From positions 1 through 10,337 of the forward strand of contig CAYNIY010000052.1 of assembly GCA_964397525.1 (NCBI GenBank): a DNA stretch of 10,337 bases, in the 5' to 3' direction. A program made the translations under genes and the position numbers. The stretch is from Syntrophopropionicum sp964397525. GTDB lineage: Bacteria > Bacillota > Desulfotomaculia > Desulfotomaculales > Pelotomaculaceae. This document shows positions 1-7,600 of this stretch, in pieces (positions within the stretch are counted from its first letter, which is position 1; each line of letters starts with the position of its first letter). The notes beneath the pieces were generated by a model. The model saw only the letters and a list, made by a program, of their open reading frames with translations, was not told the DNA's origin and did not search any database.

Positions 1-105
1 GCCCTCATAGCAGGCGCAGTCTGGTTCTTTTACAAGAACCTAAACAACCGCAAAGTGAAGCAAGGGGACGGTTCTCCTGCTCCCGTTCTATCGCGAAAAA
101 AATAA
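1..105 (+). CDS. C-terminal end of a membrane-anchored protein (partial, 5' end outside window)
   Basis: Frame 1 is open from the window edge to a TAA at 103-105 and gives 34 residues. They begin ALIAGAVWFF, a hydrophobic stretch that could be the end of a transmembrane helix, followed by the basic, polar YKNLNNRKVK expected of a cytoplasmic tail. From about base 57 the codons lie inside the REP-like repeat, so the last ~16 residues (from VKQGDGSP on) are encoded by repeat DNA and are probably not ancestral. The gene would converge on the - strand operon that ends at 193. The family cannot be recognised from so short a piece, and the frame could be open by chance, but the helix-plus-basic-tail pattern up to the repeat favours a real gene end. 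Confidence 0.4.
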   Translation, partial: ALIAGAVWFFYKNLNNRKVKQGDGSPAPVLSRKK

Positions 106-187
106 AAGGAAGCAAAGAAGGAAGCAAAGGGACGTTCTTTTTGCTTCCTAAAGAAAAAAGAAGCAGGAGAACCGTCCCCCTGCTTCC
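57..187. repeat. Composite REP-like palindromic repeat, copy 1
   Basis: The outer arms are near-perfect inverted copies: 57-83 (gaagcaaggggacgg...) against 160-187 (...ccgtccccctgcttcc), with two mismatches in the core. Between them lies a second hairpin at 120-148, with 9-base arms ggaagcaaa and tttgcttcc, preceded by a short tandem copy of ggaagcaaag at 108-117. The right half (120-187) is nearly identical to copy 2 at 9214-9285 apart from a short linker. Palindromic, intergenic and dispersed GC-rich units of this kind resemble REP/BIME elements mobilised by RAYT (IS200-like tyrosine) transposases. No transposase is in this window, so that origin is inference. The element sits between convergent genes, 5 bases after the stop codon of the 261-residue protein. 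Confidence 0.8.
154..186 (-). terminator. Intrinsic terminator formed by the right half of the REP-like repeat
   Basis: Read on the - strand, gaagcagg and cctgcttc form an 8-bp stem that can extend to 11 bp with G-T wobbles around an ACGGT loop (160-186). Six T residues follow directly (plus-strand A at 154-159). This is the form of a rho-independent terminator. It lies 7 bases after the stop of the last gene of the three-gene operon, so it should end that transcript. The same arrangement recurs at 9252-9284. Confidence 0.65.
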
Positions 188-192
188 ACATG

Positions 193-978
193 CTAAGGGA
201 GAACCGGTTCGAATACTTCCGGGAAGGCTTCCTGAAAATCAAAAATATAAAAATAGTTCATAAGCCCTTTCATATTTTCTGGGCAGGCATTCTTGTATGC
301 TGTAAGGGCATTTTGAGCTTTTGCCTTGTTCTCCGGGGTGGGATTCAGCTTATATTCAGCCAGTTTCATTAACACCTCACACTGGTAGGTGTATTCCATA
401 TCAATCGTTTTATTCTTATTTCTGACAAAATAATCAAAAATACTCTTGGCCTCTGTAATCTTCTCTTTTGCAGCACCAAACCGGCCTAACCTCGCCTCGA
501 CATATGCCTGGCATAAGATAAGTTCCCCTGAACACAGGTGCTCTCCCTGGCCTCCGGGTCTGTTAAAATCCAACGCATATTTGGGTATATCCAGGTTTTC
601 ACCGGCCCACGCAAATATTTGATCGGCCCGCTCCCTGTCCCCAGCCAAGAAAGCACATATAGCCGCCTTTATCTGTCTGTTACCAGCCCTCTCTTCATGG
701 AGATACTCAGGCTTATTTGCATTTTCCTGCCACCCTCCATTAGGCTTACCGCTTTCATAAGGCCAGTAGGCAAAAGATGCTTCCATGAATGCTTCTTTAG
801 CTTTCTCAGGCTCTACTATTAATTTATCTATAGTCCCTAAACGCTCCAGATCACTGCCCACGACGAATCTTGATGTACTTAATGGACCACCTAAATCTTT
901 ATTTATACTTTCCGCAAGAACATCTATAATTTCTTGTTTTATTTTTTCAATCCATATAGGAACTTTATTTTTATTCAT
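193..978 (-). CDS. Putative immunity protein of the upstream toxin, alpha-helical (TPR-like), 261 aa
   Basis: The ATG at 978 is chosen because GGAGGT (988-983) stands four bases upstream; a TTG start at 990 would lie on that ribosome binding site. The product MNKNKVPIW... has no signal peptide or membrane helix, so it is cytosolic. It looks almost wholly helical, with helix-turn-helix stretches such as AAICAFLAGDRERADQIFAW and CQAYVEARLGRFGAAKEKI that resemble TPR repeats. The start is two bases after the stop of the 1223-residue toxin candidate, and the ribosome binding site is built from the toxin's last codons, which implies translational coupling. This position directly after a C-terminal nuclease domain is the usual place of an immunity gene. 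The helical make-up is reminiscent of the Imm49 family, but I cannot confirm it; a different immunity family or a general TPR-like protein is possible. It ends at TAG 195-193, against the REP-like terminator. Confidence 0.75.
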   Translation of the reverse strand: MNKNKVPIWIEKIKQEIIDVLAESINKDLGGPLSTSRFVVGSDLERLGTIDKLIVEPEKAKEAFMEASFAYWPYESGKPNGGWQENANKPEYLHEERAGNRQIKAAICAFLAGDRERADQIFAWAGENLDIPKYALDFNRPGGQGEHLCSGELILCQAYVEARLGRFGAAKEKITEAKSIFDYFVRNKNKTIDMEYTYQCEVLMKLAEYKLNPTPENKAKAQNALTAYKNACPENMKGLMNYFYIFDFQEAFPEVFEPVLP

Positions 979-980
979 TT

Positions 981-3900
981 TTACCTCCAAACATTTGTTA
1001 TGATAATTTTAACATTATCAACAACCTGTCCATTTAAATTCATTAATTCCTCTGAAATCCCTTGTGGGCTGTTGATAAAAAACTCATATTCTAGTTTTCC
1101 ATTGTCAAAAGCATCCTTAAACTCTTTTCTAACTCTAGTTCCATGATTTTCTTCAACATTAGCCAAGAACCTATCCACTTTAAAAGAGTAGATTAAATTC
1201 CCTTGAGAATCAAGTTTCTTATATAGAAATTTCTCAATTTGCTGAAATCCTACTTTATTTATTGAGCTCTTTGCTTCAATAATACGCATAGTATTATTGA
1301 CCGTCTGAAAGGCAAAATCTACTCCTGGATTGATGATGTATGACAGATCAATTTTAATGTTTTTCACTAAACCTGACTGCAGGGCTTCTCCTTTTGCCAG
1401 GGACTCAGTATAACACCCCCGGACATTATACATCATGTTTTCTACAGCTATTATATCTCCCTTGCTTTGAGCGATGGCTAATTTATTTAAGTCCAATGTC
1501 ACTCTGCCTTCCAACCTCGCCACTGTCTTATTTTGTACCTTTTTAAGCCCAACAGATAATTCACCCTGTCTCAGACAGTCCTCCAACCAATTCTTTAAGC
1601 CTGGAAATTGTTCGAATGATCGCGTTTCATTGAAAGCCTGTTCCAGGTAATGGATATTAACATTTACAGATCTCATTCTTATAATACTTTCATAACTAAA
1701 GCCACGTGAAAGCAGCCTGGTAGCCGCACCGTTATAAAGAACATCCAAATTATTAATATATTTAATCTGATCATATTTGGCTGCAGCCAAACTCCAAATT
1801 CCACTCAAGCCTTTAAAAACTGCTGCGCCTCCAGCGGCAAACAGTGCAGAATTTAACACTTCTTTCCCCGCATTGGGATCCCCGGCAAAATACAACGCAA
1901 GATTGTGCAGTACCTCAGCTGAGAAATATAAGTCACCTGCACCGAAAACAATGCTAATAACTCCACCGGCCACGAAAGACTCAATAATAAACGGCAGTGA
2001 AATGCTTAGGGCCAAAAAGGCGCTTAGTACAACAACCGCGCTCTCAAGTGTAAATGCAGTACACCCGCCGGCCAGATAACCGCTGATCATGTAGGCAGCC
2101 GCACCGCTAGACGGGTCAAGATCGATATAGCCGGTACCATGCCAGTCGTAGTAATCAATTTCTTTCTCTGGTATGGTCACAGTGCGGCCGGCATTGACAG
2201 CATTCTGGATATCACTTTTAATCCTTGATGGAACCTGCAGTAACGGCAATACCTGAGCGATATTGTTATCAGTCACAGTATAGATCGGGATCCCCCAGGC
2301 GTTGGCAAGAGCCATGACTTTGGCCGCTGATATAGAACGGAAGTTAAACAATTGTTCAAAAATGCCGTGCTCCATCGATGAGCTCATGATACCGCTTTGC
2401 AGCATGAAATTCCTTATGTCCCCCTCATCTCCGTTCAGGCTTACCGGAGACACAATGTCCCGATCAACGTCTATATGCATGCCGCCAAGAGAAACACTTA
2501 CCGGACACATGAAAAGATAACCTACTTTCAGGTCAAGGGCAGTCATGGCCTCGGAAGGCTGCCTGACCGATATCACCCCCGTATGCCTGCCGATGATATT
2601 CTGGTAAGCATCCACCTGGGCGAAGTAGGTCAGGGCGGTTGTATACAACATCTCTCCAACGCCTTCGTCGGAAATGATATTCTGTTCAGTAAAGCTTGCT
2701 GAGCCCTGGCTGATCCGTTCCAATCTTTCCTGCAGCATCGCGGAAGATACGCTTTGCAGGTCAAGACCAACAGCGTAGTAAGCTCCGGCAGTCAACTGGT
2801 TGTCAACCCGGTCTTCTCTCCCCCCGGCACTAATAAAACGCATGGTGAATTTTTGTTGGTAGGCCATGCCGACAGGTTGGCCGGTAGCCACGACCTGTCC
2901 GTCAATCCGCAGTTCCGGTATTACCTCAACCAGATATGCCGGAGTCTGGTATAGCTGACCATACTGGCTAACCACAGCCTGATCTTCAGGGGTGGCAGGT
3001 GTCCATGAAAGTGTTATCCGTCGTCCAGCCAGCTCTGCCGTGTTTGCTTTATATACGAAATCAGCAGTTGAGTCTCCGAAATTGATCCCAAATGGATCCG
3101 CTCCATAAATACTGAATTCAATCATTTCCTGCTTGTTTTCAGGAACCGCCGCAAACTCATTTAATATTGTTTTTGTTTGAAAAGGTAAAGAGGCAGGTAG
3201 CAGCCCCAGCTCTTCTTCCTGTATGATCTTTCCTCCAATAACCTCCCTCAGAGAAACATTCTGCATATCATTGGCAGCAAGGTAATCATTAACCCTGGTG
3301 TTGACTGTATCCATCTGCTCCCACAGGAAGCTGTAGTCCATTTCCGTAACGGTGCCTCTTGTACTGTCAATGCTGCTGTTGGCAGCCAGCTGGCTAACTA
3401 ATTCCTGACCGTTAATCCCCGCTATCTCTTCCAGGTTAATACCATTAATTGCGGTATACTGCTTGAAGCTTGGATCGAGAGGAACCCACGTTTCTTCCCC
3501 CGGCCCGGAAGGGATCCCACGGTAATTAGTATACGGCAGACAAACTTCTGCCCAAGCGTGTTCAAGCCTGACTGCACTAATCTCTCCGCCGCCGACAACA
3601 CTGATAACCGGGATACCCGCTGAGGAGAATACTCGCACAGCATCATTTGCGCTTTTTGTTTCAGTCCAGCCCATAGCCTGGGCTTCTGCAACTTCAACTG
3701 TCCCATATACGTAGCGGGCCGGGTAGCCTGAGGCGCGCAATAGTGATATTAACAATGATGCCTGGTCAAAATCATTGCCCCCATTTTCCAGAAGGGTTTC
3801 CTGTGCTCCTTTACGCGATCCGTAGTAAGGCTCAAAATCAATATTGTTTCTTACGTACTCAAATATTTTTACCGGGTCATGATTCAGCTGTAGAGCCAAA

Positions 3901-4652
3901 TCCTTAATAGATCCGGTTTGCCTTGTTTCGAATGTTTCTGCCAGATCTTCAGGTTTCGGAGCTTCATATATGCTCCCTGTTTGGTCAGGCTCAACGAAAG
4001 CATTGTAAGCGGGGATTATGCCGCCATTCAACTGCGGAATTTGGGGCTGGGCGCCATAAGTGCGATGGGGAAGTTCTGTACCTAGTGGCTGCACCTGAGG
4101 AGTTGGATTTGCTGCCTCAAGAATATCCATCAGTGTCTGATTAAAGGAACTGTATTCCTGATCTGAAAAGCTTTCTTCAGATGAAATATCAATCAGATCA
4201 GCTGCTGACTGCAGATCATTTTCAAGCTTTTTAATATTGTTGCGGTATTTCTCAACAAAACTTTTATGCCTGTCGAGTGCCTTGTACGCACCGGCATTTT
4301 TAAGTTTATGTTCTGTGCTGCTCAGTTCTGTTTCTACATTTATGTCCAAAGCTTTTATAGCGTTTAAAGTATAACTCACAGCTTCCCGCGCCGCTTTTTT
4401 ATCGTTTTTCAGTTTTTGTCCGCTGATTTGCTGCTTCAGTCCAGATAATTCATCAGTAAGTTTTGCAAGAGATGATCTTCCAGCCTCAATGTCTTCAAGG
4501 GCGGGTACTGAACTTATATCTCCTATTACACCCTGTACATTATTCGCCGCATAGACCAGGTTTACGGGAAACACAAAATTAAAGGAAAAGGTCACGGCCA
4601 ATAGCAGGGTGATCATTTTTATGAAAATCTTGTGCTTTTTTTTAAAAATCAT
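981..4652 (-). CDS. Secreted polymorphic toxin: degenerate transglutaminase-like domain, pre-toxin membrane region, C-terminal PD-(D/E)xK nuclease-like domain, 1223 aa
   Basis: The start is ATG 4652, with GGAGGGG about 8 bases upstream. Domains in order: basic, hydrophobic Sec signal peptide (1-35, ending VYAA); helical, probably coiled-coil region (about 40-175); Pro/Gln-rich linker (about 180-230); transglutaminase-like domain (about 245-405), with H365 in LEHAWAEV and D393 in VPLDPSFK but Asp294 (GNDFDQASLL) where the catalytic Cys should be; beta-rich region (about 540-720); a segment with SSSMEHGIFEQLF (H762) and YIDLDPSSGAAAYMISG (M855), resembling the region before the toxin in transglutaminase/RHS toxins of Firmicutes; strongly hydrophobic stretch (about 866-955); C-terminal domain (about 965-1223). 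The last has RGCYTESLAKGEAL (E1083), GVDFAF (D1112), IIEAK (E1126, K1128) and a following FQQIEKFLY helix, the pattern of restriction-endonuclease-fold toxins. No RHS/YD repeats are present. The likely role is an exported DNA- or RNA-cleaving toxin against competitors. It is the middle gene of the operon, 46 bases after the large secreted protein. Confidence 0.75.
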   Translation of the reverse strand: MIFKKKHKIFIKMITLLLAVTFSFNFVFPVNLVYAANNVQGVIGDISSVPALEDIEAGRSSLAKLTDELSGLKQQISGQKLKNDKKAAREAVSYTLNAIKALDINVETELSSTEHKLKNAGAYKALDRHKSFVEKYRNNIKKLENDLQSAADLIDISSEESFSDQEYSSFNQTLMDILEAANPTPQVQPLGTELPHRTYGAQPQIPQLNGGIIPAYNAFVEPDQTGSIYEAPKPEDLAETFETRQTGSIKDLALQLNHDPVKIFEYVRNNIDFEPYYGSRKGAQETLLENGGNDFDQASLLISLLRASGYPARYVYGTVEVAEAQAMGWTETKSANDAVRVFSSAGIPVISVVGGGEISAVRLEHAWAEVCLPYTNYRGIPSGPGEETWVPLDPSFKQYTAINGINLEEIAGINGQELVSQLAANSSIDSTRGTVTEMDYSFLWEQMDTVNTRVNDYLAANDMQNVSLREVIGGKIIQEEELGLLPASLPFQTKTILNEFAAVPENKQEMIEFSIYGADPFGINFGDSTADFVYKANTAELAGRRITLSWTPATPEDQAVVSQYGQLYQTPAYLVEVIPELRIDGQVVATGQPVGMAYQQKFTMRFISAGGREDRVDNQLTAGAYYAVGLDLQSVSSAMLQERLERISQGSASFTEQNIISDEGVGEMLYTTALTYFAQVDAYQNIIGRHTGVISVRQPSEAMTALDLKVGYLFMCPVSVSLGGMHIDVDRDIVSPVSLNGDEGDIRNFMLQSGIMSSSMEHGIFEQLFNFRSISAAKVMALANAWGIPIYTVTDNNIAQVLPLLQVPSRIKSDIQNAVNAGRTVTIPEKEIDYYDWHGTGYIDLDPSSGAAAYMISGYLAGGCTAFTLESAVVVLSAFLALSISLPFIIESFVAGGVISIVFGAGDLYFSAEVLHNLALYFAGDPNAGKEVLNSALFAAGGAAVFKGLSGIWSLAAAKYDQIKYINNLDVLYNGAATRLLSRGFSYESIIRMRSVNVNIHYLEQAFNETRSFEQFPGLKNWLEDCLRQGELSVGLKKVQNKTVARLEGRVTLDLNKLAIAQSKGDIIAVENMMYNVRGCYTESLAKGEALQSGLVKNIKIDLSYIINPGVDFAFQTVNNTMRIIEAKSSINKVGFQQIEKFLYKKLDSQGNLIYSFKVDRFLANVEENHGTRVRKEFKDAFDNGKLEYEFFINSPQGISEELMNLNGQVVDNVKIIITNVWR
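983..988 (-). promoter_or_regulatory. Ribosome binding site of the putative immunity gene, inside the toxin stop region
   Basis: GGAGGT lies in the last codons of the toxin gene and shares a base with its TAA stop (983-981). It is four bases from the ATG at 978. Ribosomes finishing the toxin can restart on the next gene, which would keep immunity supply tied to toxin synthesis. This site also decides the start at 978 over the TTG at 990. Confidence 0.8.
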
Positions 4653-4698
4653 TTTATTTTCCCCTCCATTACCCTATCTATATATTGCAAACCATCTT

Positions 4699-7600
4699 CT
4701 AAGGAACGTTGATTGTCAGCACTGTGGTTTCTAAAAGTTTATATTCGTTTGCCTCAAGATAACCGGCAAAGGTGGTCAACTCTATGGGATCCGTACCGGG
4801 AAGCAATTTGACAATATAACGGCAGGTGTATGTCTGACCTGCTGCAGTGGTGAACTGCCATATCGGTGGATTGTCTGATGTGAAATCAGGTGAAACCCAC
4901 AGTATTTCCGTGCCGGCAGGAAATTCTTCTGTAAGAATGGCCTCCACCGCAGCTGTTGCCTGAATTTTAATTTCCACCTCGGCCACATTTCCCTCGTTCT
5001 CCTGTACCGGAGTCACTCTCTCTATGGCGTTCCTGAACAGTGCATAAGCATCGGCTGTGGGACCGGCCTCACTCAAATCGAAAGTCATCAACACCGTTTT
5101 ACCCTCTCCGTATTGGTGAGTGATTACCCCAGGCAGGATGACTTTTTCAGTGATTATTGAGGCTGCCTCCTGCCCACCGTTGATCAATACTCTCTGTACT
5201 GTACCTGTACCGTTCAGAGTAAATTCACCAAGAGGAGAGCCGGGAGAAAAGCTGGTCGCATAACCCTTTGAGTTAACGGACCCGATTTCTTTTATGCCAA
5301 ACAGATTGAACTGTTTTAGATTGTCCCCGTTGGAACCGCCAGTGGCTACAAGCCCTTTCCCACTGGCTATTTCTCCTGTGAGAACAAGGTCGTCGTGATC
5401 TGTAAGCGGGAGCGATTTATTGAGCATAACATAAGTGTTGTACTGTCCTGTTTGAAGCTCTGTGAAGAAAGCGTCACGGTTATTGACAATACGGCAGCAG
5501 ACCTGCATATCGTTCAAAACAGCGACAGCCATGTCTGTATTGGTTTGGCTTTCCGCCCATACCAGCACCCTGGGCCTGACTATCTGCTGCATACTTACAT
5601 CGTAAGGATTCTTCACAATGAAATAACTGCTGTCCAGAGGCACAACTGCCCGATCATCCAGTGTTAAATCACAGACTACCAGGTAGCTGCCTGAATTTAG
5701 GGTTGCGTGACTCCAGGTTGCCAAATCTGAAATGGTCTCATTTATCGCCAGGTTAATATATTCGGTGATTGTATCCACGCCTTCCCCTGTTGCCGGATCA
5801 ACTATGGTAATTCTTAAAAGAATGTCCTGTAAATTTGTGTTGCCCTGGTTGGTCAAGGTATACTCCATAATGACATCTTCGCGTGTACATATATTTTTGG
5901 TCAGCACGTCAAGTCTGCCGGTTATACCCTGTCCGGAATACACGGATGAAGACACACTGAATTGCGCGCTGTCCTGACACAGGACATTACCATCCCGATA
6001 TACTGTTGAAAACACATCGTAGTCTCCGTATACCGCCTGCGCCACTCCCCAATCACTCTTAATCTGTGTTGAGACACCAGGCAGGATCTCCAGTATGGGA
6101 GTCTCCTTGTTCCAGACATAACCTTCTTGCCCGTATACCTGGGTCCTTACCGTAAGGTCGGTCAGGATGGAGTTAGTGCTGGTGTTTGTAACGATCTCCT
6201 TAATGTCCACCACATCATTAGCGGTATAAGAAACCTTATCTGTGAATACTGTATTGGTGATACTCCCGTTGGACACAACCTCGAAGGGTGTTTCAGCAGA
6301 TGATATGACTTTGTCACTTAGTGACCAGGAGACCCTGGCCTTGTAATTCCCTGCAATCACCTGTCCTGTATTCCAGCTGTGCGAGAATGTCTTGCTTTCT
6401 CCCGCAGTCCAGTAAACTTCTTCACCAGGATTTACTGCTGCAACGATATTACCATCCAGATCAGCTATTTCAACAAGACCGCTTAGTGTGCAGGGTGAAT
6501 CCGAAAGGTTATTCGTATCAACTGTAATAGTTACCTGTTCATTGACGTTATACTGCTGCTTGTCCGTAGCTATGTTTGACGATATGCTGGTCTTGCTGAC
6601 AGGAATCGTCAGATTCGGAAGATTTACAGTAATAGGTTTGTTATCCTTGTCCTGATACGTTAGCACTGTAGAATTTGTTAGAACAACGTTCGTATCCGAT
6701 ACCAGGCTTGACCCTTCATACCTGATAGGTATAGTTTCTTCCTGACCCATGATCAGTTTTTCAAAATTCCAGCTGATCGTTTTAGAACCGTCAGCATTGA
6801 TTAGCTCCGAACCGGGGGCGGGCTGGAGGGCTGTCACATCCACCTCCATACCGTTCACAGGCAGTGTAGTACTAAATACAACATTCCTGCCCGCAATGTC
6901 AGATACAGTTTCATGTGATACAGACACGGTATAATATCCCGAGTTATTGTAATATTGATTAGGGTTGTCATTATAGGCAAGCAATAACACACCATCTGAT
7001 GGAGCATCAAAACTGACATTTGTGCCGAGGACAAATGGTCTTGTGATCACACCATTGTTATTCATCGCCCCCAGCAATGCGCCAATAGGTGCTGTGTTCA
7101 GCAGTGCGGAGCCATCATATCGCTGGCCTATTTTTTCTCCGGTTCTGGTATCATAGAGGTTACCGTCCGGATCTGTTTCCTGGCTCCATGAAGTTGCGAA
7201 TTTTGCCCTGCCGGCAGCTGAAATGATTATTGACTGGCCGCCTATCAAAGAAATACCAGTATCTAAATAACCGGTTTTAACCGGATCTTTTAATGCGCTG
7301 ACTACGAAAACGTAATTTTCAGGCGCTTCTTCCGGCATGCCTTCACCTGTAAGTTTAAATGTTGCTGTCACATTATCGCTTTCTGGATATAACAAGGTTT
7401 TATCCAGACTTTGCAAGGCGTCAATTCTTGTGGGAGGCGGAGGAGGAAGAACCTTGAACACAGCCTGTCCTGAAGCGATCAGCGTCTGATTGTCAAATAC
7501 ATACGACTTTATTGTATAATCCTTTTCTGATGAGACATCAGGCGTGAATGAGAACGGATTTAACAATATCAACTGCTCTGTTGAAGCGTTATAGGTTTCA

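Noticed and set aside
57..187. CRISPR array
   Set aside because: The repeated units are inverted and adjacent, without regular unique spacers, and no cas gene is present.
979..990. TTG start at 990 for the 261-residue protein
   Set aside because: It would overlap the GGAGGT site itself and the toxin stop. The ATG at 978 is correctly spaced from that site.
2397..2702. 101-codon + strand open frame opposite the toxin gene
   Set aside because: It is antisense to a long, domain-bearing gene, has no ribosome binding site and no recognisable protein features. The other antisense frames are likewise shadows.
981..4652. RHS/YD-repeat toxin
   Set aside because: No YD-repeat motifs (such as xxGxxxxxxYDxxGRL) were seen. 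The protein passes from the transglutaminase-like and YMISG regions straight to the hydrophobic segment.
4699..4780. Sortase (LPXTG) or S-layer cell-wall anchor at the end of the secreted protein
   Set aside because: The C terminus ends in a beta-rich segment (TVLTINVP) with no LPXTG, hydrophobic helix or basic tail.
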